Source of the DNA: an uncultured Treponema sp.
GTDB taxonomy: Bacteria > Spirochaetota > Spirochaetia > Treponematales > Treponemataceae
Assembly: GCA_937923945.1 (NCBI GenBank)
Contig: CALDWC010000028.1
Coordinates: 1 to 59,328 of the forward strand
DNA length: 59,328 nucleotides
Direction of reading: 5' to 3'
How positions within the stretch are numbered: position 1 is the stretch's first letter; each line of letters opens with the position of its first letter. The position numbers and the translations under genes are program-made. Below the pieces are notes generated by a model. The model worked only from the letters and a program-made list of their open reading frames with translations, was not told the origin of the DNA and ran no database searches. Below are positions 42,487 through 51,600 of this stretch, piece after piece.

Positions 42487-43326
42487 TCAGCTACGCCGCA
42501 TGTGATTCGCCGTAGCTTTATAACCGGAAACAAACGTAATTTGTGAGTTTATCCTTAAACCGCCTGCCAGCGATTCTGCAATTTTGCGAGCCTCTTCCGT
42601 ATTTTGTGCCGATTCGGAAATTCCATGAAGGGTAATTTCTTCATCGTTTACTTGCGCATCCAAAAAATAAATCGGTAGTTTGTGTTCAAAAGCAATCGCA
42701 TTTACGATACGCTGCCCGAGCAGTTTTGCTTTAATCGCTTGTTGGGTTTGACCGGCAAGTTCCGGCGTAATTGTTTTTTCAAACGCGGTTTTAATAATTT
42801 CCGCAGCGGTTTCCGCACTAATCATATCGGTGGTTAAAACAATGTTGTAAATAGCAGGGTTTTCAATTTCAACGTTGAAAAAGCATTTATGAAATCCGTC
42901 ACGGTTTTGATCGCTTTCATTCATACGCTGTCGGGCTTGATCTTCCGTCCAGTCAAATTCTTTTTCAAGCCGCTTGAGCCGTTCGCCGTCCGTTGCGACT
43001 AAACGAGCGGAGTAACAGCCAGGGACTCCGTTCAAAATTGCAAAACCGCCGCGTCCGATAAAAATGCGGTTGTCGTGCTGTGCTTCATCAAAAACCGTTT
43101 CACGTAATAAATCCATGTAAATATCCCGCTCGCGGGAAAGTGAAGCCCAAAAGGTCGGCTTTTTTTCATCGTATTTTTTGAGTGCATCTTCCGGAACACC
43201 GCGCTCACGCAGTTTTTCTTCGAGCACCTTTCGCGTTACAAATGTATATCCTAAAAGTTTTGCCAATGCGGCTGCCGTTTCATCACCGAATGAAGCAACT
43301 TTTCGTGAAATTGTAATAATAGCCAT
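42487..43326 (-). CDS. Cytidylate-kinase-like protein with C-terminal BON-like domain
   Basis: Residues 1-185 match the cytidylate-kinase-like family (IITISRKVASFGDETAAALAKLL, IFIGRGGFAILNG, and WTEDQARQRMNESDQNRDGF in the lid region). The phosphate loop is unusual, with ASFGDET in place of a Gly-rich loop. Residues about 195-270 look like a BON domain (QRIVNAIAFEHKLPIYFLD, EEITLHGISESAQNTEEARKIAESLAGGL in part). That domain is otherwise found in envelope proteins and may bind a ligand here. Transcribed toward bactofilin. Confidence 0.75.
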   Translation of the reverse strand: MAIITISRKVASFGDETAAALAKLLGYTFVTRKVLEEKLRERGVPEDALKKYDEKKPTFWASLSRERDIYMDLLRETVFDEAQHDNRIFIGRGGFAILNGVPGCYSARLVATDGERLKRLEKEFDWTEDQARQRMNESDQNRDGFHKCFFNVEIENPAIYNIVLTTDMISAETAAEIIKTAFEKTITPELAGQTQQAIKAKLLGQRIVNAIAFEHKLPIYFLDAQVNDEEITLHGISESAQNTEEARKIAESLAGGLRINSQITFVSGYKATANHMRRS

Positions 43327-43347
43327 AACATTATCTCCTTCAAAAAA

Positions 43348-43386
43348 GCACTGATAAATCCAATCGAAAATTTACCGATAGTGACC
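43348..43386 (-). mobile_element. Degenerate third hairpin of the MITE
   Basis: GCACTGATAAATCCAATCG, then AAAATTTACCGATAGTGACC, resembles the inverted right-end hairpin with several changes. It lies just upstream of the kinase-BON start. Confidence 0.45.
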
Positions 43387-43460
43387 TTAGTGTATCATAA
43401 AATTAAATCAATAAAATGTAAAGCCTTTCGGGAAAAAATTTTGAAATTTTTTTCCGAGTC

Positions 43461-43489
43461 TTGACAGATACAAAAAAACGATATATACT
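43461..43489 (+). promoter_or_regulatory. Promoter of the J-domain/HIRAN operon
   Basis: TTGACA, 17-bp spacer, TATACT, then 10 nt to the ATG at 43500. The -35 TTG would also serve as an in-frame start codon, which the promoter makes unlikely. Confidence 0.8.
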
Positions 43490-43499
43490 GAATGAAAAT

Positions 43500-44387
43500 A
43501 TGTTGAAAAAAGTTGCGAATGACACCAAAGATTGGAATGCGTATTTTAAAAAAGCGGCGTCAGATATATCGGATCCTGCTAAAATAAAAAGTACAATCAT
43601 CATAATTTCGCCGGACTTTCAAGCGCTGCACAAAAAAATCGAAGCATTGCGGAGCGAACTTTCCGCGGCAGTACTTGAACGCGATGAGCTGATATTTGTC
43701 GTATGTAAAAATATTGAAACCGATTATATCCTCGCGGTAGGCGAATTGGAATACCGCGTATTTAAAATCCAAAGCGAAGTGTTGCAATCCAAACGGAAAC
43801 TGGAACTCATCCAAGCAAAAATAAACCGTCAAGAATCGGTGGATCTTTCACTCATCGACGAACAGCTTAAAACCGAGTTTGCGGAATATCAGGCAAAACT
43901 GAAAGCGCAGTTGGATACATTGCATAAAGCGATTGAATACAGCGAGTGTCCAACACTCAGCGATGAGGAAACTGCGGAATTAAAGCAGCTTTACCGAAAG
44001 GCGGTCAAAGCTTTGCACCCTGACCTCAATCAAGTGCTTCCGCCCGACAGTGCAAAATTATTTGAAAGCGCAGTCCGTGCATATAAAAATGGGAGCCTGT
44101 CGGAATTGCGGATTATTGCTACCTTGATTGAGGAAAACGCACTTCCCCGCGTTGAAACCGACGACACGCTTGCCGCACTGCAAAGCGAAAAAGAACGACT
44201 GGAGCATTCAATTACTGCGGTAAAAAACACCATGGATCGGGTGAAGCACGAGTTTCCCTATACTATGAAAAACTTTGTCGCTGATAAAGACCAAATTGCT
44301 GCAAAACGGGCTTCTTTACAAAAAGAAATCGATGAATTAACCGAAATTTTGTCTGCATATCAGCAAAAAATTCAGGCACTGCTATGA
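43500..44387 (+). CDS. Coiled-coil protein with a J-domain-like segment
   Basis: A 295-residue protein. Coiled-coil regions (about 40-145 and 230-295) flank a short J-domain-like segment at about 157-205: ELKQLYRKAVKALHPDLNQ, with the His-Pro-Asp at 173-175 that stimulates DnaK ATPase. The full J-domain helix IV is not clear. It ends overlapping the HIRAN gene by 4 nt (ATGA). A DnaK co-chaperone working with the HIRAN protein is inferred from the operon. Confidence 0.75.
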   Translation: MLKKVANDTKDWNAYFKKAASDISDPAKIKSTIIIISPDFQALHKKIEALRSELSAAVLERDELIFVVCKNIETDYILAVGELEYRVFKIQSEVLQSKRKLELIQAKINRQESVDLSLIDEQLKTEFAEYQAKLKAQLDTLHKAIEYSECPTLSDEETAELKQLYRKAVKALHPDLNQVLPPDSAKLFESAVRAYKNGSLSELRIIATLIEENALPRVETDDTLAALQSEKERLEHSITAVKNTMDRVKHEFPYTMKNFVADKDQIAAKRASLQKEIDELTEILSAYQQKIQALL

Positions 44388-44785
44388 ACGATATAACAAA
44401 AAGCGAAAGTAATGATTTGATATCAATGCTGCACCGCTCGCATAACGGACTCAGCGTTCCGATACCCTTTGAACGTGATATTTATTTATTTGATACCTAT
44501 ATCGCCGGAACCGGATATGTTAAAGATATGGAAACCATAGTCGCCCAGCTCGCAGTCGGCGATAAAGTGCAGTTTTTTCGTGAACCCAACAATAAATACG
44601 ATAAACACGCAATCGTGATAAAAAATACGGACGGAAAAAAACTTGGCTACGTTCCTCGGCAAGACAACGCGGTGTTTTCCCGTTTGATGGATGCCGGGAA
44701 AATGCTATTTGCAAAAATCAGTTCAAAAGGCGAATTGCGCGGAAACTGGATTGACATCGACATTCAAATATTCCTTCATGAATAA
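44384..44785 (+). CDS. HIRAN-domain protein
   Basis: A 133-residue protein that is almost all HIRAN domain: FDTYIAGTGYVKD, LAVGDKVQFFREPNNKYDKH, AIVIKNTDGKKLGYVPRQDN. In eukaryotic HLTF this domain binds 3' DNA ends. Here it stands alone, coupled to the J-domain-like gene. A DNA-repair link is plausible but unproven. Confidence 0.85.
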   Translation: MNDITKSESNDLISMLHRSHNGLSVPIPFERDIYLFDTYIAGTGYVKDMETIVAQLAVGDKVQFFREPNNKYDKHAIVIKNTDGKKLGYVPRQDNAVFSRLMDAGKMLFAKISSKGELRGNWIDIDIQIFLHE

Positions 44786-44837
44786 AGGGTACTCCCGCCT
44801 CTTAAAAAAAAATATAAAAAATGATACACTGCACGGT

Positions 44838-46139
44838 ATGAAAACAGAAGCAGAAAAATTAATGGATTTTATCGATGCGTCGCCTTCAATGTTTCATGCC
44901 GTTGAAAATGCGGCGACCTATTTACGTCAGTGCGGTTTTACCGAGCTGCACGAAGGAGCGCGTTTTGAATTGCAAGCGCATGGCAAGTATTTTGTCAACA
45001 AAAATTCCTGTGCGGTGATTGCGTGGCAAAACGGCTCCGATATCCGTTCCGGCTTCCGGGTTATCGGCAGTCACGTTGACAGCCCCACTTTTAAAATTAA
45101 ACCGAATCCAGAAATGGAAGTTTTCGGACACTATGTTAAATTGAACACCGAAGTGTATGGTGGGGCTATTCTTTCGAGTTGGTTTGACCGTCCGCTTTCA
45201 GTTGCGGGGCGAATCTTTGTCGAAGGAAACAGTACTTTTGAGCCGAAACAAATACTGATTGATATTCCGCAGCCCGTTTTGGTGATTCCAAATCTGGCGA
45301 TTCACATGAACCGAGACGTCAACGACGGCTACAAATACAACAAGCAAAAAGACACGCTACCGCTTTTTACGGTTACGACCGGAAAAAAACCGGAAAAAAA
45401 TGCGTTTATGCATGTTATTGCCGAGCAGGCAAAAGTGAAACCGGAAGAAATTTTATCTTACGATTTATTTTTGAATGACTGCACGCCTTCAACCTTTATC
45501 GGCGCGAACAAGGAATTTTTCCTTGCCGGAAAAATCGATAACCTCGGTATGGCATTCGCATCGCTTGAAGCGCTGGCGCACGCATCGGAAACGCCCGCAG
45601 GAAAAATGATTTGTCTTTTTAACAACGAAGAAGTCGGCTCGGCAACTGCCGCCGGAGCAGGTAGTTCATTTTTTGCCGACACTTTAAAACGCATCGCATT
45701 TTGCGAAGCGGAAAAGCGCGGTGAAAAAAACGGCTTTGAATTTTTCCAGCAGATGCTGCATAACTCGTTTTTGATTTCCGCCGATCAAGCGCACGCCGCT
45801 CATCCGAATTACGCGGACAAAAATGATGTCACGACCTTTCCGATTATCAACGGCGGTCCCGCAGTTAAAAGCGCCGCAAGCATGAGCTACACGAGCGAAG
45901 CAAACACCGTCGCCGTCTTTAAAAAACTCTGCAAAGACGCCGGCGTCCCCTGCCAAGATTTTGTCAACCGGTCGGACATGCGCGGCGGCTCAACCATCGG
46001 TCCCATCACGATGCAAAACCTCCACATAAAAAGCGTCGACATCGGCAATCCGATTTTCGCGATGCATTCGGTACGGGAATTGGGCGGCTCATTCGATCAG
46101 GAAGCGGTTTGTAAGGTGTTCCAAAAGTTTTTTTGCTGA
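44838..46139 (+). CDS. M18-family aminopeptidase
   Basis: A 433-residue cytosolic zinc aminopeptidase. Metal and catalytic segments are RVIGSHVDSPTFKIKPNP (His, Asp), KIDNLGMAFASLEAL (Asp), LFNNEEVGSATAAGA (Glu-Glu), ISADQAHAAHPNY (Asp) and a final IFAMHSVRELGG (His). A TACACT box ends 7 nt before the ATG with no Shine-Dalgarno, so the start at 44838 is preferred over upstream codons that overlap the HIRAN gene. Confidence 0.93.
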   Translation: MKTEAEKLMDFIDASPSMFHAVENAATYLRQCGFTELHEGARFELQAHGKYFVNKNSCAVIAWQNGSDIRSGFRVIGSHVDSPTFKIKPNPEMEVFGHYVKLNTEVYGGAILSSWFDRPLSVAGRIFVEGNSTFEPKQILIDIPQPVLVIPNLAIHMNRDVNDGYKYNKQKDTLPLFTVTTGKKPEKNAFMHVIAEQAKVKPEEILSYDLFLNDCTPSTFIGANKEFFLAGKIDNLGMAFASLEALAHASETPAGKMICLFNNEEVGSATAAGAGSSFFADTLKRIAFCEAEKRGEKNGFEFFQQMLHNSFLISADQAHAAHPNYADKNDVTTFPIINGGPAVKSAASMSYTSEANTVAVFKKLCKDAGVPCQDFVNRSDMRGGSTIGPITMQNLHIKSVDIGNPIFAMHSVRELGGSFDQEAVCKVFQKFFC

Positions 46140-46165
46140 GTCCGTAATTTTTGCACATACTGAAG

Positions 46166-46855
46166 ATGACACCTTTTAAGTTTCCGCAAGGCGGGGGTTC
46201 GCTTTTCACCGTGGTTGTTTTTTCCGCAACACTTTTCGGCTTGGTTATCAGGCGAAAAACCCCGCAAGCGGAAAAGCGGTCTCCGACAAACGCTTCGGTT
46301 TTATCGACGCAGTTTGTTTTTATCGCCGGAGCGTTTTTCGCAATGCTCGTTGCCGCTTTTACCGAAGGCGTTTTTTTCGATTCACCTGCCGTTGATTTAT
46401 ATTTTACAAAATTAAACAGCACCCTCGCGCATGCGGAAAAAGCGCTATTTGTTGCCGCAATCGAAGAAATAACGAAAGTTGTGTTTTTTTGGTTTTGTGT
46501 GTGTTTTGTTTCCCGCACGGCGAAAAAAAACTCCCGCACATCCGCTTTCGATCAAAAAACAAACGCTTTTGTGTTTGCGCTTTTTTTTGCAACTTTTGAA
46601 AACATTGCATATTCGTTGCATTATCCCGATTCACCGCTGCTCCGCATCGTAACGGCAACCGTCATCCACATCGGCGTCGGTTTATGGTACCCGGAAATTA
46701 TCAGACGGAATAAAAAGTATTTTCTTTTTGCGGTATTGCTCCACACTGTTTATAATTTTTCAACGAGTTACCGTCCGCTTTTTTTTACGTTCGGGGCTAC
46801 CTGCTTGCTGGTGTGCGTACAGAATTTTTTGCGTTACATAAAATCGCCCCACTAA
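46166..46855 (+). CDS. PrsW-like intramembrane protease
   Basis: A 229-residue polytopic protein with the PrsW-type signature: VAAIEEITKVVFFW (Glu-Glu-x3-Lys), FALFFATFENIAYSL (Glu-Asn), and two membrane His (ATVIHIGVGLWYPE, VLLHTVYNF). Family members cut membrane anti-sigma factors in other bacteria; a link to the zinc-finger anti-sigma factor of this window is only a thought. Its stop (CAC-TAA) lies in the TAAA that precedes a MITE. Confidence 0.75.
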   Translation: MTPFKFPQGGGSLFTVVVFSATLFGLVIRRKTPQAEKRSPTNASVLSTQFVFIAGAFFAMLVAAFTEGVFFDSPAVDLYFTKLNSTLAHAEKALFVAAIEEITKVVFFWFCVCFVSRTAKKNSRTSAFDQKTNAFVFALFFATFENIAYSLHYPDSPLLRIVTATVIHIGVGLWYPEIIRRNKKYFLFAVLLHTVYNFSTSYRPLFFTFGATCLLVCVQNFLRYIKSPH

Positions 46856-46856
46856 A

Positions 46857-47037
46857 TGAAACGCTGATGAAAGACTTGATGCCGTTTAACAGCGTTTCCT
46901 AATTGTTTCTCGATGTTCAGTATAATAAGGTGGGCACTGAAAAGTAGTCTTTTAAAAACTCGACGGGCATCTCTAAAAGTCTAACCCGAGTTTTTGAAAG
47001 ATGCCCTCAATTCTCGATTGAATTAATCAGTGCCTCC
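46857..47037 (+). mobile_element. MITE, long subtype (181 bp)
   Basis: The outer hairpin and third hairpin are conserved. The right arm of the middle hairpin is lost and about 70 bp are inserted (46933-47006), with two crossing pairs of complementary segments. Left flank TAAA; the right side (TCAT) does not match, so no target duplication survives. The end of the window carries the same subtype. Confidence 0.85.
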
Positions 47038-47060
47038 TCATGCGCACAACCGACGTGATA

Positions 47061-48332
47061 TTATGCGTCTTTTTCTATCATGCCGGACATTTCCGCAACG
47101 CAGTACGTACAAACCAAATCGCCCGCCACGTTGTTCATCGTTTCAAACATATCCAAAATGGGGTTGATACCAAGTGCTAAACCGACAATAATCGCGATTT
47201 GATCGGCGCCCAAGTTCATATTCTGCAAGATGATAAACAGGAGCATCAAACTGCCGCCCGGTACACCGCCTGCCCCGACTGAAGCTAAAACGGTGGTAAT
47301 AACCAAAACAAAGAGTTGCGTAAAACCGAGCTGCGCACCGAACATATTTGCCGCCAAAACGGCAAACATCGGCAGGTGAACACAAACGCCGTCCATATTT
47401 ACCGTTGAACCGAGCGGTAACGAAAACGATGAAAGCGTATTGCTTATATGAAGCTGTTCCTGCGCCGTACGGAGCGAAACGGGTAAAGCCGCCGCAGAAC
47501 TTCGCGTAACAAAAGCCGTCAACATCGGTTCCCGTATTTTTATCATAATCGGTATCGGATTTTTTCTCGTTGAAATCGCAATCAAAATCGGGTAGACTGC
47601 AAAAATCATCACCATAATACCGATAACAACACCCAAAGTCAGCATAACATACGGACCAAACAGTTTTGAGCCGTATTGTGCAAAGTTTACCGATGTAAGA
47701 CAAAATACACCGATCGGTGAGTAAGCTAAAATCCAGTCAACGATTTTAAAAACGGTTTCTTTACAAGTATCTACAATATTGAGAAATTGTGAAGCGCCTT
47801 CACGTAATTTTTCGTTTTCACCGTCTGCAATTATTTTCAATGCAATACCGAATGCGATTGAAAATACGATAATAGCTAAAAAGTTTCCTTCTGCAAGTGC
47901 TTGGAACGGGTTTTGAAACATACTCAAAAACACGTCGGCAAGCGATCCGCCAGCGGCAGGGTTTACTTCACCGGCAACGCCCGTCATGAGACTTGCCCAT
48001 TCGGCGTGGGACGTTCCGGCGCCCGGATTAAAGGCAACCGCTAATAATGAACCGACGACTGCCGCAAATAATGACGTTAAAAAGTACCAGACAATAACCT
48101 TAATACCGATTTTGCCGAATTCTTTTGTCGGTAACGAAGCTGCACCGGCAATGAGGGACAACAAAATGACCGGAATAACGATGGTTTTTAACATTGATAC
48201 GAGAGCTTGACCGAACGGCTGAGCCCACGCAACGTATCCATCAATATTAGCGCCGGTTTGCCACAGTATAATACCGACTACCAAACCAAGGACGAATGCA
48301 CCTAAAATCATCCACACTAGTTTTTTATTCAT
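47061..48332 (-). CDS. Dicarboxylate/amino acid:cation symporter
   Basis: A 423-residue DAACS-family transporter (GltP/SstT/Glt type), importing glutamate, aspartate, serine or dicarboxylates with Na+ or H+. It has about eight membrane helices and two re-entrant loops: hairpin 1 with the Ser-rich TRSSAAALPVS, the NMDG motif (PLGSTVNMDGVCVHLP), and hairpin 2 with SVGAGGVPGGSLML. The last helix holds NPILDMFETMNNVAGD, with the Asp that contacts the substrate amino group in relatives. An AGGAGGA box precedes the ATG. Confidence 0.95.
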   Translation of the reverse strand: MNKKLVWMILGAFVLGLVVGIILWQTGANIDGYVAWAQPFGQALVSMLKTIVIPVILLSLIAGAASLPTKEFGKIGIKVIVWYFLTSLFAAVVGSLLAVAFNPGAGTSHAEWASLMTGVAGEVNPAAGGSLADVFLSMFQNPFQALAEGNFLAIIVFSIAFGIALKIIADGENEKLREGASQFLNIVDTCKETVFKIVDWILAYSPIGVFCLTSVNFAQYGSKLFGPYVMLTLGVVIGIMVMIFAVYPILIAISTRKNPIPIMIKIREPMLTAFVTRSSAAALPVSLRTAQEQLHISNTLSSFSLPLGSTVNMDGVCVHLPMFAVLAANMFGAQLGFTQLFVLVITTVLASVGAGGVPGGSLMLLFIILQNMNLGADQIAIIVGLALGINPILDMFETMNNVAGDLVCTYCVAEMSGMIEKDA

Positions 48333-48410
48333 AAGATATTCCTCCTGTCTTATGATTTATGAAATAATTCTAGCACATAATATTTTTTGTGACAAGAGAA
48401 ATATATTCAA

Positions 48411-48527
48411 TTAATCAAAAAAAAATTTTAGCCTTTCAAAATAGATTTCCCATAACTTATCATCGCTCAAAGAAATCCGAAAATCAAGAATAGAACCTTT
48501 TTCAAATGGTGACAGTGCAAGCAACTT
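48411..48527 (-). pseudogene. Possible C-terminal gene remnant
   Basis: About 38 open codons on the minus strand end in TAA at 48411 and read KLLALSPFEKGSILDFRIS, then LSDDKLWEIYFERLKFFFD. The residue mix is protein-like, but a stop lies just upstream and no ribosome site is seen. The rest of 48333-48664 holds the symporter and TamB upstream signals (a TATAATAAG box at about 48611) and nothing else I can name. Confidence 0.3.
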
Positions 48528-48664
48528 CTAAAAATCAAAATTTTAAAAGTTTTTAGCGTCTTCTTATACCGGCAGGTGATGTGTAACTATAAAATTATTC
48601 ATATTTTTATATAATAAGAGAACAAACGGATTGTTATCACCTTGGATTTTGAGTTGCATCGGAT

Positions 48665-51600
48665 ATGAAAAAATATAAAAAAAAGCTTATCATCGTCAAT
48701 ATCGCCATTTTACTTTCAGCTCTCGGCGTCGCTGTTCTTGCTTTTCCGTTTGTTTCAAAAGCGTTTTATCAGTTTGTTTCCAAACAAAGTGAAAAATTTT
48801 TCGCTGAAGTTAAAAACTCAACCGGGCTTGTTATTTCCTATGAACAGCTGTCTCCTTCGCTTTTTGCGCGAGTATATTTAAAAAATGTACAAATATCCGA
48901 TGACAAAGAAAATAAAATTGCATTTTTTGAAAAAGTATTGGTCGAATATAAACTGATAAATGTACTCACCGGTCATTTTGACGATGCAATACAGCGAATC
49001 GGTATCCGCGACGGTTCAATCGCCTATAATGAAAAAAATCAAAGCAGCTTTTTTGAAAAACTTCTTTTAAAAAATAAAGATGATACGGCAAAAAATGAAC
49101 AGAGCGCAGAAACGCAGAAAAACGATTTCCGGCTTCCCATAAAAAATTTTACGGTGATTTTACAGAATATTTTATTTACTGCCGATACGGTTGATATATC
49201 ATCGGAGTTGACGATTTACTTGGGAAAATTTATCGAAAAAGACGGAAAATTGAGGTATACGGTTCAATCGCATGTTGCGCTTTCACCGAAACATAATCAA
49301 AATTTGAAATTGATTACATCGGATATAAAACTTGAAGGGAACAGCGTCCGTGATTTTTCATCCTTTTCGTCCGTTCTTTCCATACATAACTTTACCGCAG
49401 ATGCTTTCAAGTTAGTAAACACTTCATTTTTTTTATCCTACAACGAAAATATTATTTCCGTTTTAGCGCTGCAACAAAATAAAAGTCTTGATATAAAAGC
49501 GTCGTATAATCTTAAAACAAAACAGGGCAATGCGGCAACCAGTTTTGAAAATATAAAACCGTCAAAATTAATTCAAGCGCAAAATGAATATTTTAAATCA
49601 ATAGAACCATTATCCTTTACCGGTTCCATCTCCGCCGAATTTAATTTAAACAAAGGCGCAAGAGAAAAAATAAAATATGTCGTTGATATTTCCGCACAAG
49701 CCCCGAAAATTACCTTTAAAGATTTTTCAACACGGAAACTGACATTCAAATTAGCTGCGGAAGGGACGGAAAAATTTGTCAGTTTAAAAAAACTCTCACT
49801 CGATTCAACGACGGCAAATATGGCTGCAAACGGTTTTTATAATATAGCGAACGGGTCTGTACGTGCCAATGCTACACTCAATCGACTTACAATACAAGGC
49901 GCCGTTATCAAAGCAAGTGCGGCTTTGTCAGGCTCAGCAAAAAAATATAACTGCACCTTGAGTGACGTGTATATCGGTGAAGCGTATTTTTCAACAGCGG
50001 CTTTGAGCATGACGCCGCGCGGAAACGAATGGAGCGTTGCAGCTTCCATTGATGATACAATCGGAAACTATGAGTTTGATGCGATATATACTCAAAATGC
50101 AAACGAAAAAAAATTCTTGGAAGCACACGGTGTTCTCAATTCCGTTAGCGTACAAAACATCTACAAAGCCGTGGCGGCACTATCCCCGAACAGCGCTTCG
50201 GGATTTTTAAAAACGCAGCTTGAACCGTTCCGTATCACCAGCGAATTTTATGCGACCAGTGACTTTCAGTCGTTTTCATACAACGTGGTGCAGTTGATTG
50301 CGGCATCAACCGAAGCCGGCGGCATGTACCTTTTGAGTTCTTTTGACGGAAACACAGAATCATTTAACTTGCAAAGCTTTAATTTAAATATCGGACAACA
50401 GCAGATTACGGGAAATGTTGCGGCTAACTTTGCCGGCGGCGATGTTTTTTTTAATGCCCTTTTTTCCGTGGATGCAATTTCGTACTCGCTCAACGGAATT
50501 TTAGCAAATCGGATGGTAACCGTTTACGGTGATTACGGACTTTCGCTGACAACTTTTTTTGAAGGGGAAACACTCAAAGGAAATTTTACAATGAAAGAAT
50601 TTCCGATTCCGGCGGCTCCGTTTGTGCTTTCCGTGAATGCAAATTTCGATTACGTTGACAAAACAAACTGGAATATTTTTTGCGACGAAGCCACTTTGAT
50701 TTACTCAACGGATGCCATCATTGATTCCTATACCCAAGTGCCGTTTCAGTTAGCGTTTAAAGGGCAAGCGAATCCGAAAAATGTTTTCCTTTCGAATATT
50801 GAAATGGGAAACAATGTCAGCATGTTAAAAGGACAAGCTTCGTTTGATTCAATTTCAAATAATTATGATTTTATAAAACAGTTTTCTATTATTGTAAAAC
50901 TGGAAAATGATATAAAAACAAGTTCGCTTGATTTGAATTGTAATTTTTCGATTGCAAAAGAAGTGTTCGTCGACGGCTCGCTTTCCGTTCATAATGTTTC
51001 GTTTGCAACATTTTCTACAACACAGGCTTTGACCGATATGGTCAACGGCGATGTAACTTTTTTGGGCTCGCTCGACAATTTATTACTGCAAGCTCATTTA
51101 AAAAACTTGACCATGCACGTCAAAAATAAACCACTTGAAGCGTCATGTATGTTTTTAATTGATGATGGTACCATCCGAATTCCTGAGGCACACATAAATT
51201 GGGCGGGACATGATATTTCTTCCGTGAACGTAAACTTTCGTCCGGAAAACGGAACGGGTAATCTCGCTTTAAAATATACCGGAATGCTTTCGGACAAATC
51301 AACGAATGCAGAAATTGGAATCGATGTTGCAGGGAAAACCGTTTCACCGCTTGATAAAAAAAGCTCGATTGAAAAAATGCAGGCGGTTGTCGAATCTTTT
51401 GTGATGGATATCACGATTAAAAATGCAAGCATCGGCGACCAAAAACAGGATAAGCCGTTTCTTTTTACGATAATGCGTGAGAACGGTGTTATTGCATTGT
51501 ATGACAGTGAAAATAAAATCACCGGTTTTTACTTGGACGATGGAACGGTATCGCTGAACATGAGTCGTGATTTTAAAACGCATATTTCCTTGGACGGCGC

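Noticed and set aside
43461..43499. TTG at 43461 as the start of the J-domain gene
   Set aside because: That TTG is part of a perfect -35 box; the following -10 box places transcription downstream of it.
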